This document shows positions 15,974-24,581 of a stretch of DNA of 52,249 nucleotides, piece by piece. Source of the stretch: Rhodospirillales bacterium Ga0074136 (GTDB lineage Bacteria > Pseudomonadota > Alphaproteobacteria > Acetobacterales > Acetobacteraceae); contig LNEW01000112.1 of assembly GCA_001464375.1 (NCBI GenBank), positions 1-52,249 of the forward strand, read 5' to 3'. Under the pieces are notes generated by a model that was not told where the DNA came from, searched no databases, and was given only the letters and a program-made list of their open reading frames with translations. Position 1 is the stretch's first letter. Every line of letters begins with the position of its first letter. A program made the position numbers and the translations under genes.

Positions 15974-16922
15974 ATGATCCGCAGACGGACCGCTCTCTGC
16001 GCCCTCGCACTGCCGGCGCTGGTCGGCCGCGCGCAGGCGGGTGCGCCTGGTCGTACCCTTCGCCGCTGGCGGCCCGGCCGACCTGATCGCGCGGACCATC
16101 GGGCGCGTGATGGGCGAACGCCTGGGCAAGCCGGTGATCGTCGAGGCGCGCGCCGGCGCCGCCGGCCTGATCGGCGTGGAGCATGTCGCAAAGTCACGCC
16201 CCGACGGCCACACGCTCGTGCTCGCCAGCAGCGGCGCGATGGTCATCCTGCCGCATCTGCAGCCCAACATGCCGTATGATCCGCGCCGCGATCTCTCGCC
16301 GATCACGCAGGTGCTGGGCGTGCCGCAGATCGTGGCGGTCGCGCCGGGGCTCGGGCCGCGCAACCTGGCGGAACTCGTCGCCATGGCCAAGGCGCGGCCG
16401 GGGCAGCTCAACTATGGGTCCGCCGGCATCGGCTCCTCGCTGCACCTGGCGGGCGAGCTGTTCAAGCTGCGCGCAGGCATCGACCTCACGCACGTGCCGT
16501 TCCGCGGCGCCGCGCCGGCGGTGACGGAACTGCTGGCGGGGCGCATCAACGTGCTGGCGGCGGACGTCCCCGCGCTGCTCGCGCATGTGCGCGCGGGCAC
16601 GGTGCCGGCCCTCGCCGTCACCTCGCCGCAGCGGCTCGACCTGCTGCCCGATGTGCCGACCGCGGTCGAGGCTGGCGTGCCCGGGTTCATCAGCGAAACC
16701 TGGTATGGCGTGCTCGGCCCGGCCGGTATTCCCGCCGAGCGCGTCGCCATCCTGCACGCCGCCACCAAGGCGGCGCTGGAGGATGCGGAGACGCAGCGCG
16801 TTCTGCTCGGCCAGGGCGGGCGCATCGTCGGCAGTTCGCCCGAGGAGTTCGCGACCTTCATCCGCAGCGCCTACGATTCCTGGGGCGAGGTGGTGCGCGC
16901 CACCGGCATGCGGCTGGAATAG
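15974..16922 (+). pseudogene. Bug/TctC-family solute receptor, frameshifted after signal peptide
   Basis: A normal signal peptide (MIRRRTALCALALPALVGRAQAG) begins at 15974, with GGGAGG about 10 bases upstream. The mature domain (VRLVVPFAAGGPADLIARTIG... to RATGMRLE) is in another frame that opens near 16035. The segment usually found between them (a short WPxRP-like linker) is missing, so a small frame-changing deletion around 16030-16040 is likely. The mature part is otherwise complete for a tripartite tricarboxylate receptor, with GSAGIGSSLHLAGELF and VPFRGAAPAVTELLAGRI. Without export it would be non-functional, unless the lesion is a sequence error. Confidence 0.75.
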
Positions 16923-16928
16923 CGCGCC

Positions 16929-17885
16929 ATGCACCGCCGCACGCTACTGGCCGCGGCGCTCGCCGCCGGCCCCGCGCACGCGCAGGCCTGGCAGCCAGCG
17001 CGGCCGCTGCGAATCGTCGTCCCCCTCGCGCCGGGCGGCACGGCCGATACGCTCGCGCGCATCATCGCCGACCCCATGGGCGCGATCCTGGGCCAGCCGG
17101 TGATCGTCGAGAACCGCCCCGGCGGCACCGGCACCGTCGCCGCCATCATGGTGGCGCGCGGGCCGGCGGATGGGCTGACGCTGCTGTACTGCCCACCGCC
17201 CATCCAGATCCTGAACCCGCTGATGATGCGCAACATCCCCTACGATGCGATGGCGGACTTCTCCCCCGTCATTGCGTTGATGCGCGCGCCGAAGCTGCTG
17301 GTGGTGCGCCCGGATTTCCCGGCGCGGGACGTGGCGGGGCTGGTCGCGCTGGCGAAGGCACGACCGGGCGGCATCACCTTCGCCAGTTCCGGCATCGGGT
17401 CGTCGGCGCATCTGGCGGGGGCGCTGTTCGCGCAACTGGCGGGCATCGAACTGCTGCACGTGCCCTATCGCGGCACCGCGCCAGGCGTGCAGGACCTGAT
17501 GGCGGGGCGGGTGGACATGGTGATGGACACCGCCGCCGCGCTGCTGCCGCTGGTGCGCGAAGGGCGGCTGCGCGCGCTCGCTGTGAGCACGCGGGACCCC
17601 GCGCGCGCCGTGCCGGAACTGCCGACGATCGCGGCGACCGTGCCGGGCTTCCACGATGCGTCGTTCAACTACCTGGTGGTGGCGTCGCGCACGCCGCCGG
17701 AGGCGATCGCGGTACTGAACGCCGCGATCGACCGCGTGCTGGCGGACCCGGCCATCCGGGCGCGCTTCGAGGGACTCGGCGCCGAACCGCTGGGCGGCAC
17801 ACCGGCGGCGCTCGCGGCCATGGTGCAGGAGGAGATCACGCGGTGGCGCAGCGTGATCGCGGCGCAGGGGATCACCATCGAATGA
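16929..17885 (+). CDS. Bug/TctC-family periplasmic solute receptor
   Basis: A 318-aa extracytoplasmic receptor of the tripartite tricarboxylate transporter family. It has a short RRTLL-type signal peptide (MHRRTLLAAALAAGPAHAQA) and the family motifs RPLRIVVPLAPGGTADTLAR, IVENRPGGTG, FASSGIGSSAHLAGALF and HVPYRGTAPGVQDLMAGRVD. Ligands of this family are typically carboxylates, including aromatic and dicarboxylic acids. No TctA/TctB membrane components are in the window. It lies 6 bases after the broken first receptor and overlaps the next one by 4 bases. Confidence 0.9.
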   Translation: MHRRTLLAAALAAGPAHAQAWQPARPLRIVVPLAPGGTADTLARIIADPMGAILGQPVIVENRPGGTGTVAAIMVARGPADGLTLLYCPPPIQILNPLMMRNIPYDAMADFSPVIALMRAPKLLVVRPDFPARDVAGLVALAKARPGGITFASSGIGSSAHLAGALFAQLAGIELLHVPYRGTAPGVQDLMAGRVDMVMDTAAALLPLVREGRLRALAVSTRDPARAVPELPTIAATVPGFHDASFNYLVVASRTPPEAIAVLNAAIDRVLADPAIRARFEGLGAEPLGGTPAALAAMVQEEITRWRSVIAAQGITIE

Positions 17886-18844
17886 GGCTTCATCGTCGTA
17901 CGCTTCTCGCCGCCGCGGCGGCGCCGCTGCCGGTACTGGCGCAGCCAGCCTTCCCGAGCCGCCCACTGCGCCTGGTGGTGCCCTTCGCAGCGGGCGGATC
18001 GGCCGATGCCTCCGCGCGCATGCTGGCCGACCCGCTCGGTGTCGCGCTCGGGCAGCCCGTGGTGGTCGACAACCGCCCCGGGGGCGGCGCCACCATCGGC
18101 GCGCAGGCGGTGGCGCGCGCCGCGCCGGACGGGCTCACGCTGCTGTATGGCACGCCGGGTCCGCAGATCATCAACCCCCATCTGATGCGGTCGGTGCCCT
18201 ATGATCCGGTGCGGGATTTCGCGCCGGTGTCGGGCTACAAGCGCGCGCCGAACCTCATGGCGATCCATCCGTCGCTGCCTGCGCGGACCCTCGCGGAACT
18301 GATCGCGCTGGCGCGTGCCCAGCCGGGGCGGCTGTCCTTCGCGTCCTCCGGCATCGGTTCATCGTCGCATCTCGCGGGCGAGCTGCTGAAGTTCATGGCC
18401 CGCATCGACATCACGCACGTGCCCTATCGCGGCACCGGGCCGGCGCTGACCGACCTGCTCGGCGGCACGGTGAGCATGGCGCTCGATACGCTGTCCATAT
18501 TGCTGCCGCCGGCGCGGGCGGGGAATCTGCGCGCGCTCGGCGTGACCACGCCGCAACGCTCGGCGCTGGCGCCCGACCTTCCGGCGCTGGCCGAGACGCT
18601 GCCCGGCTTCGACGCCGCGCCATTCAACTATATCGCCACCACGGCGGGCACGCCGGCGCCGGCGATCGCGCGGCTGAACGCGGCGATCGTCGGCATCCTC
18701 AACGACCCTGCCTATCGCGCACGGATGGAGGCGCTGGGCGAGGAAGCCACGCCCTCGACGCCCGACGAACTCGCCGCGACCATCGCCGCCGAGAGCGCGC
18801 GCTGGAAACAGGTGATCGAAGCCGCCGGGATCCGCGCCGAATGA
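17882..18844 (+). CDS. Bug/TctC-family periplasmic solute receptor
   Basis: A 320-aa paralogue of the preceding receptor, with signal peptide MRLHRRTLLAAAAAPLPVLAQP, then RPLRLVVPFAAGGSADASAR, VVDNRPGGGATIG, FASSGIGSSSHLAGELL and HVPYRGTGPALTDLLGGTV. ATGA overlap with the gene before and with the hydroxyacid dehydrogenase after shows tight operon packing. Third receptor in tandem; the differences in the ligand-loop region suggest distinct but related carboxylate ligands (inference). Confidence 0.9.
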   Translation: MRLHRRTLLAAAAAPLPVLAQPAFPSRPLRLVVPFAAGGSADASARMLADPLGVALGQPVVVDNRPGGGATIGAQAVARAAPDGLTLLYGTPGPQIINPHLMRSVPYDPVRDFAPVSGYKRAPNLMAIHPSLPARTLAELIALARAQPGRLSFASSGIGSSSHLAGELLKFMARIDITHVPYRGTGPALTDLLGGTVSMALDTLSILLPPARAGNLRALGVTTPQRSALAPDLPALAETLPGFDAAPFNYIATTAGTPAPAIARLNAAIVGILNDPAYRARMEALGEEATPSTPDELAATIAAESARWKQVIEAAGIRAE

Positions 18845-19764
18845 ACGAGACCATCCTGCTGCTCTCCGCCATTCCGGCCGACCTGCGCGCCGCGCTGGCG
18901 TCCCGCTACACGCTGGTCGAGGACAAGCCCGCGGAGGGGCAGCACCCTGGCATCCGCATCGCCGTCACCATGGCGCTGGCCGGCGCGGGCGAGGCGCAGT
19001 TCGCACGCCTGCCCGATCTCGGCCTGCTGTCCTCGCAGGGCGCGGGGCTGGAGCGCATCGACCTGCCTGCCGCCGCGCGGCGCGGCATCGCAGTCGCCTA
19101 TACGCCCGACGTGATGACCGAGGACGTGGCGGACGCCGCCATCGGCCTGATGTACGCCGCCGCGCGCCGCGTGGCGGAAGCCGACCGCTTCGTGCGCGCC
19201 GGGCGCTGGACCAGCGAACGCATGGGGCTGGGGATCAGCCTGCACCGCAAGGCGGCAGGCATCGTCGGGCTCGGGCGAATCGGCCAGGCCATTGCGCGGC
19301 GCTGCGCCGGGCTCGGCATGGATGTGGCCTGGACCGGGCCGCGGACGAAGCCGGACCAGCCCTGGCCGCATGTCGTCGACCTGCGCGCTTTGGCGGAACG
19401 CTCCGACGTGCTGATCCTGGCGACACCGGGTGGTGCCGGCACGGACCGCATGGTCGATGCCGGCGTGCTCACTGCGCTCGGGCCGCGCGGCGTGCTGGTG
19501 AACATCGCGCGCGGTTCCGTGGTGGATGAGCCTGCGCTGCTCGATGCGCTCGAAACGCGCACCATCGCCGGCGCCGGGCTCGACGTGTTTGCGCGCGAAC
19601 CGGGGCTCGATCCGCGCTTCCTGGCCTTGGACAACGTGGTTCTGGCGCCGCATTCCGCCTCGCTCACCATCGAGACGCGCGCTGCGCTGGTGGCGCGCAT
19701 CCTCGATGACATCGAGGCCTTCCGCGCCGGGCGTCCCTTCGTGAACGCCGCCGCCGGTGCCTAG
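18841..19764 (+). CDS. D-isomer-specific 2-hydroxyacid dehydrogenase
   Basis: A 307-aa NAD(P)-dependent oxidoreductase interconverting a 2-oxoacid and a D-2-hydroxyacid. Seen are the Rossmann motif GLGRIG (about 141-146), NIARGSVVDE with the catalytic Arg region, a GLDVFAREP block containing the Glu, and APHSAS carrying the catalytic His. Length is slightly short for the family but complete. Coupled to the preceding receptor by an ATGA overlap and to the following regulator by an 8-base overlap, so it belongs to the same plus-strand operon. Confidence 0.9.
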   Translation: MNETILLLSAIPADLRAALASRYTLVEDKPAEGQHPGIRIAVTMALAGAGEAQFARLPDLGLLSSQGAGLERIDLPAAARRGIAVAYTPDVMTEDVADAAIGLMYAAARRVAEADRFVRAGRWTSERMGLGISLHRKAAGIVGLGRIGQAIARRCAGLGMDVAWTGPRTKPDQPWPHVVDLRALAERSDVLILATPGGAGTDRMVDAGVLTALGPRGVLVNIARGSVVDEPALLDALETRTIAGAGLDVFAREPGLDPRFLALDNVVLAPHSASLTIETRAALVARILDDIEAFRAGRPFVNAAAGA

Positions 19765-20500
19765 CGCCGCCGCCGTCGACTTCAGCCGCAGCGCGGTGGC
19801 GCGCTACATCCAGCTCGCCACGTTGTTCAGGCGGCGCATCGACCAGGGCGCCTGGCGGCCCGGCGCACGGATCCCGACGGTCGATGATCTGGCGGCGGAA
19901 TGCGGCGTGGCGCGCGCCACGATCCGGCAGGCGCTGGACCAGTTGGAAGCCGAGGGCCTGATCGAACGCTTCCGGGCACGGGGCACCTTCGTTCGCGCCA
20001 CGCCGGCCGCGAACCGCCTGTGGTGCGAGGTCGAGACCGACTGGTCCGGCCTGCTCCGATCGCGCGAGGGGGCGGAGATCGAGATCCTCGGCGAGACGTC
20101 CGCCATCGCGGCGGCAGACCTGCCGCCGGTCGACCTCGGCCGCGCCGCCGCACGCTACGCGCACATCCGTCGTCGCCACTGGCGGGATGGGCAGCCCTTC
20201 CTGCTGGCGGACGTGTTCCTCGACGAAAGGCTGCGCCCAAGGGTCTCGGATGAGGACCTGCGCAGCCGCACCGCCCTCAAGCTGGTTGCCGCCATCCCCG
20301 GCGTGCGCATCGCCGATGCGCGCCAGGTGCTGACCATCGGCAGCGCCGATGTCGAGACGGCTGCCGCGCTGCGCGTTCCCCTGAACGCCCCGGTTGCGCA
20401 TGTGCGGCGCGCGGCGGTCGATGCGCGCGGCGTGCTGCTGCTGGTGGCCGACGGGATCTACCGCGGCGACCTGGTGCGGATCGACATCAAGCTGCGCTGA
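19757..20500 (+). CDS. GntR-family transcriptional regulator (HutC/UTRA type)
   Basis: A 247-aa regulator with an N-terminal winged helix (YIQLATLFRRRIDQGAWRPG, TVDDLAAECGVARATIRQALDQLEAEGLIERFRARGTFV; residues ~15-77) and a C-terminal UTRA effector domain ending in VADGIYRGDLVRIDIKL. A GTG start at 19757 overlaps the hydroxyacid dehydrogenase stop. As the last gene of the plus-strand arm it is the natural candidate for binding the palindromes at 14687-14725 and responding to a pathway carboxylate; this is inference. Its stop overlaps the convergent hydrolase stop region by about 14 bases. Confidence 0.9.
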   Translation: MPSAAAVDFSRSAVARYIQLATLFRRRIDQGAWRPGARIPTVDDLAAECGVARATIRQALDQLEAEGLIERFRARGTFVRATPAANRLWCEVETDWSGLLRSREGAEIEILGETSAIAAADLPPVDLGRAAARYAHIRRRHWRDGQPFLLADVFLDERLRPRVSDEDLRSRTALKLVAAIPGVRIADARQVLTIGSADVETAAALRVPLNAPVAHVRRAAVDARGVLLLVADGIYRGDLVRIDIKLR

Positions 20501-21296
20501 ACAGGCGGCGCGCGAAGTCCACCAGCGCCGCGGCGGTGGCCTCGGGCTGCTCGGGCAGCAGGGCGTGGCCGGCGCGTTCGATCACCACGCGCGTCACCTG
20601 CGGGCCGAGTGCGGCGCGCAGCTCGTCCTCGGAAGGCGGGGCGGCGATCGCATCCTCGGCCGCCGCGACATACAGCAGCGGGCGGTGTTCGGCGGCGCGC
20701 AGCCAGGCGCGGTCGGTGGTCGCCTCGCGCGCGGCGCGCTGCGCCAGCGCGACCGGCTTGTGCCAGCCATCGAGCCACACGGACGCGTCGTTGCCCGGCG
20801 CGAAGTAGCCGCGGCGCAGGTGCTCCAGGCGCTCCGCCGCGGGCAGGTCGGTGTCGAAGCTGCCGGCGATGGCGCGGCTGATCTCGGGCGCGACGGTGGT
20901 GCCCGTGACGGCCGCCAGCATGGCGCAGCCGCGCACCAGGTCGGGCCGCGTGTGGGTGATGATGCGCGCCACCCAGTTGCCCGCCGCGTGGCCGGCGACC
21001 AGCGCGGCGCCGGTCTTCTCCGCCTCCATCGCGGCGATCACGTCGGCCGCCATGTCGTGGAGGGTCGATCCCGGGCGCAGCGGGTCGGACCGTCCGATGC
21101 CTCGGGGTTCGGGCCGCACCAGCCGCAGCCCCGCGGCCACCAGCAGCGGAGCGATACCGTCGAAATCCTCCTGCCCGCGGCCGAGGGAGGGCAGCAGCAC
21201 CAGCGGATGCCCTGCACCCATGGTGAAGACTTCGAGCGCGCCGGAGGGCAGGTCGAGCAGGCGGACCTCCCAGGCTGGGATGTGTGCTGTGGTCAT
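20487..21296 (-). CDS. Alpha/beta-hydrolase-fold protein with Ala at the nucleophile position
   Basis: A 269-aa protein with the alpha/beta-hydrolase pattern HPLVLLPSLGRGQEDF (oxyanion region), RLVRPEPRGIGRSD, and the nucleophile elbow AGHAAGNW at about residues 101-108. The residue that is Ser in GxSxG is Ala104. A possible acid (AAEDAIAAPPSED) and the His (RAGHALLPEQPE) remain. The start at 21296 follows GGAGGAT by about 8 bases. It may bind rather than hydrolyse, or use other chemistry. Divergent from thrC, 121 bases apart. Confidence 0.8.
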   Translation of the reverse strand: MTTAHIPAWEVRLLDLPSGALEVFTMGAGHPLVLLPSLGRGQEDFDGIAPLLVAAGLRLVRPEPRGIGRSDPLRPGSTLHDMAADVIAAMEAEKTGAALVAGHAAGNWVARIITHTRPDLVRGCAMLAAVTGTTVAPEISRAIAGSFDTDLPAAERLEHLRRGYFAPGNDASVWLDGWHKPVALAQRAAREATTDRAWLRAAEHRPLLYVAAAEDAIAAPPSEDELRAALGPQVTRVVIERAGHALLPEQPEATAAALVDFARRLFSAA

Positions 21297-21417
21297 GGCG
21301 GGTATCCTCCGTGGGTGCAACGATAGCGCGGCTGCGGCGTGTGCGCGCCCCCCTCGCCATCGCGACCTTGGCTGCGCCCCCTCGCCGTGGCGGCGCGCAG
21401 CCGTTAAACACCCGCCC

Positions 21418-22815
21418 ATGCGCTACATTTCCACCCGCGGGCAGGCCGCCCCGCGCGATTTCGAATCCGTCCTCCTGGCGGGCCTGGCCGAGGATGGCGG
21501 GCTGTTCGTGCCGGAATCCTGGCCGGTGGTCAGCGCGGCCGAATGGCGGGCGATGCGCGGCCTGCCCTATCCGGCGCTGGCGGCGCGCATCCTGGCGCTG
21601 TTCGGCGCCGACGCCATGCCGCTGCGCGCGATGTGCGAGGAGGCCTATGCCGGCTTCGGCCACCCCGCGGTGGTGCCGCTGGTGCAGCTCGATCACCGCC
21701 GCTTCGCGCTGGAACTGTTCCACGGCCCGACGCTGGCCTTCAAGGACATGGCGCTGCAACTGCTCGGGCGGATGTTCGACCATGTGCTGGCCAAGCGTGG
21801 GGAACGCGTGACGATCGTCGGCGCAACGTCCGGCGACACGGGCAGCGCGGCCATCGAGGCCTGCCGCGACCGCGCGGCGATCGACATCGTCATCCTGCAT
21901 CCCGAAGGCCGCACCAGCGAGGTGCAGCGCCGGCAGATGACCTCCGTGCTGGCGCCCAATGTCCGCAACATCGCGGTGAAGGGCGACTTCGACGCCTGCC
22001 AGGACCTGGTCAAGGCGATGTTCAACGACGCGCCCTTCCGCACCGAGATGCGGCTGTCGGCGGTGAATTCCATCAACTGGGCGCGCATCGCGGCGCAGAT
22101 CCCGTACTACGTGGCGGCCGCGCTGGCGTTGGGGGCGCCGGACCGGGAGGTGGCGTTCTCCGTGCCGACCGGCAATTTCGGCAATGTGCTGGCCGCCTGG
22201 GCGGCGCGGCGCATGGGGCTGCCGATCGCGCGCCTCATCGTGGGGTCGAACCGCAACGACATCCTCGCGCGCTTCCTGGCCGCCAACGACATGAGCGCAC
22301 GGCCCGTCGAGCCCTCCCTGTCGCCATCCATGGACATCCAGGTGTCGTCGAACTTCGAACGCCTGCTGTTCGAGATGCTGGACCGCGACGGCGCCGCCAC
22401 GGCCGATGCCATGACGCGCTTCCGCAGCGAGGGCCGCATGCCCGTGCCCGACGCCGCCTGGCGCGGGGCGACCGGCCTGTTTCGCGGCTTCACCCTGGAC
22501 GATGCCGGCACGCTGGCCGAGATCCGCCACCTTTGGACCACCGGCCAATACCTGGCCGACCCGCACACCGCCGTCGGCACCGCCGCCGCCCGCGCCCTGG
22601 CACCGGAGGACGCCGCCATCCCCGTGGTGGTTGCCGCCACCGCGCACCCGGCCAAGTTCCCCGATGCGGTGGAACGCGCCACCGGCCTTCGCCCGCCGCT
22701 GCCCGCCCGCCTGGCCGACCTGTACCAGCGCGAGGAACGCTTCGACGTGCTGACCGGCGACCTCGCGGTCATCGAGGCCGCGGTGCGCGCCCATGCCCGA
22801 CGCAACGTCGCCTGA
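21418..22815 (+). CDS. thrC: Threonine synthase
   Basis: PLP enzyme converting O-phosphohomoserine to threonine. The 465-aa product starts MRYISTRGQAAPRDF, has the PLP lysine in LAFKDMALQ (K109), the SGDTGSAAI phosphate loop and SVPTGNFGNVLA. Length and order match the long (class 2) threonine synthases of proteobacteria. No clear ribosome binding site precedes the ATG. It is followed after 61 bases by an M16 peptidase gene, a pairing I recall as common in alphaproteobacteria. Confidence 0.95.
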   Translation: MRYISTRGQAAPRDFESVLLAGLAEDGGLFVPESWPVVSAAEWRAMRGLPYPALAARILALFGADAMPLRAMCEEAYAGFGHPAVVPLVQLDHRRFALELFHGPTLAFKDMALQLLGRMFDHVLAKRGERVTIVGATSGDTGSAAIEACRDRAAIDIVILHPEGRTSEVQRRQMTSVLAPNVRNIAVKGDFDACQDLVKAMFNDAPFRTEMRLSAVNSINWARIAAQIPYYVAAALALGAPDREVAFSVPTGNFGNVLAAWAARRMGLPIARLIVGSNRNDILARFLAANDMSARPVEPSLSPSMDIQVSSNFERLLFEMLDRDGAATADAMTRFRSEGRMPVPDAAWRGATGLFRGFTLDDAGTLAEIRHLWTTGQYLADPHTAVGTAAARALAPEDAAIPVVVAATAHPAKFPDAVERATGLRPPLPARLADLYQREERFDVLTGDLAVIEAAVRAHARRNVA

Positions 22816-22876
22816 CCCGATGCGAAACCGGGGCCGCGACGCTACATAAGCTGGCCCCCCTTCCAGGACCCCGCCC

Positions 22877-24148
22877 TTGTCCCAGACCGACGCCGTCCGC
22901 CTGACCCGCCTGCCCAACGGCCTGACCGTGGTGTCCGAGACCATGCCGCGCGTGGAGACCGTCTCGGTCGGCGCCTATATTGGCGTGGGCACGAGGCACG
23001 AGGCGCCGGAAGTGAACGGCGTCTCCCACTTCCTGGAACACATGGCCTTCAAGGGCACCGCGCGGCGCGACGCCGCGGCCATCGCGCGCGAGGTCGAGAA
23101 TGTCGGCGGCCACCTGAACGCCTATACCGCGCGCGAGCAGACCGCCTTCTACGCCAAGGTGCTGAAGGAGGACACCGCGCTCGCGGTGGACGTGATCGGC
23201 GACATCCTCACGCATTCCACCTTCATCCCCGAGGAGCTCGAGCGCGAGCGCGGCGTGATCCTGCAGGAGATCGGCCAGGCCAACGACACGCCCGACGACA
23301 TCGTCTTCGACCATTTCCAGGAGACCGCCTTCCCGTCCCAGGCGATGGGCCGGCCCGTGCTCGGCACCGAGGCCACCATCAAGGCCATGAGCCGCGATGC
23401 GCTGACCGGCTACATGCGCGGCCATTACGGGCCGAAGGCCATGGTGGTGGCCGCCGCCGGCGCGCTGGAGCACGATACGCTGATCGAGCTGGTGCGCACC
23501 CATTTCGCCGACCTGCCGGCCACCAGTGCCACCACGCCGGAGGCCGCGCGCTACGGCGGCGGCGAATTCCGCGAGACGCGTGAACTGGACCAGGTGCACA
23601 TCGTGCTCGGCTTCCCGTCGGTGCAGCATGGCGACCCGATGCACTACCCGACGCAACTGCTCTCCACGCTGCTGGGCGGGGGCATGTCGTCGCGGCTGTT
23701 CCAGGAAATCCGGGAAAAGCGCGGGCTGGTGTATTCCATCTATTCCTTCGCTTCGCCGTTCCGCGATGGCGGGCTGTTCCAGATCTACGCCGGCACCGGC
23801 GAGAAGGAAGCCGGCGAACTGATGCCCGTGACGATCGAGGCGCTGCGCGCCGTGCAGCGCGACGTGACGGAGGACGAACTGAACCGTGCCAAGGCGCAGC
23901 TGCGCGCATCCCTGCTGATGTCGCTGGAATCGACCGGCAGCCGCTGCGAACAGCTGGCGCGCCAGCTCCAGGTGTTTGGCAGGGTGATCCCGGCGGAGGA
24001 GACCAAGGCCAAGATCGCCGCGGTGACGGTGGACCAGGTGCAGCAGGCCGCCGCCGCGATGTTCCGCGCGCGCCCCACGCTGGCCGCGATGGGCCCCGCC
24101 GAGCATGTGCCGGGCATCGACGCCATCATGGAGAAGCTGGCCGCGTGA
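22877..24148 (+). CDS. M16-family zinc peptidase (processing-peptidase-like)
   Basis: A 423-aa metallopeptidase related to the mitochondrial processing peptidase beta subunit. It has the inverted zinc motif HFLEH (H51, E54, H55) and the downstream zinc ligand E131 in ILQEIGQANDTPDD, then the C-terminal half with GGGMSSRLFQEIREKRGLVYS. All zinc ligands are present, so it should be active. The start appears to be TTG at 22877, nine bases after an AGGA; no in-frame ATG or GTG fits upstream. No signal peptide, so cytoplasmic or membrane-associated. Its GTGA end overlaps the start of the next, broken gene. Confidence 0.9.
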   Translation: MSQTDAVRLTRLPNGLTVVSETMPRVETVSVGAYIGVGTRHEAPEVNGVSHFLEHMAFKGTARRDAAAIAREVENVGGHLNAYTAREQTAFYAKVLKEDTALAVDVIGDILTHSTFIPEELERERGVILQEIGQANDTPDDIVFDHFQETAFPSQAMGRPVLGTEATIKAMSRDALTGYMRGHYGPKAMVVAAAGALEHDTLIELVRTHFADLPATSATTPEAARYGGGEFRETRELDQVHIVLGFPSVQHGDPMHYPTQLLSTLLGGGMSSRLFQEIREKRGLVYSIYSFASPFRDGGLFQIYAGTGEKEAGELMPVTIEALRAVQRDVTEDELNRAKAQLRASLLMSLESTGSRCEQLARQLQVFGRVIPAEETKAKIAAVTVDQVQQAAAAMFRARPTLAAMGPAEHVPGIDAIMEKLAA

Positions 24149-24560
24149 GCGAGGACGACCCGGCCCCCGCACCCGGCCCGCAGGCGCGGCGCTGCCTCGA
24201 GATCGGCGTGCAGCCCGGCCATACCTTCCGCACGGTGGCGATCGCCCAACGCGTCGGCGTCGACCCGCGCCTCCTGTTCGACACCACGGCGGTCGCGAAC
24301 GACACCACCACGCTGCATGCCATGACCAGCGACCGCTTCTTCGCCGAGGCGGCCAGCACCAAACCGTTCGACATCGGCTTCATCGACGGCCTGCACGTGT
24401 TCGAACAGGGGGTGCGGGGTCCCACGAACACCCTGGCCTGGACCGGCTGGCATTCGGCCTCACCTGGTTCGACCTGCAGGCGCATCGCGACGTCATGCGC
24501 AACGCCGGCGAGCAGGAGGCGATCGACCTCTGCGCCGAGGCGATCAGCGCGCGCTGCTGA
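24145..24560 (+). pseudogene. SAM-dependent methyltransferase remnant, truncated and frameshifted
   Basis: From a GTG at 24145 the frame encodes an N-terminal part similar to Methyltransf_24-type proteins (CLEIGVQPGHTF, RVGVDPRLLFD, FDIGFIDGLHVFEQ). After about NTLAWTGWH (near 24455) it turns into low-complexity Ser/Arg sequence. A protein-like stretch (FGLTWFDLQAHRDVMRN...AEAISARC) continues in a neighbouring frame to the stop at 24560. The product is far shorter than a normal methyltransferase and the C-terminal stretch is not recognised. It is either a deletion remnant or two gene fragments joined by an indel. Confidence 0.55.
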
Positions 24561-24581
24561 ATCATTCGCGAAGGCATGCCC

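Noticed and set aside
20458..22944. An 828-codon minus-strand frame over thrC and the hydrolase
   Set aside because: Shadow of thrC and of the hydrolase in another frame; no family motifs.
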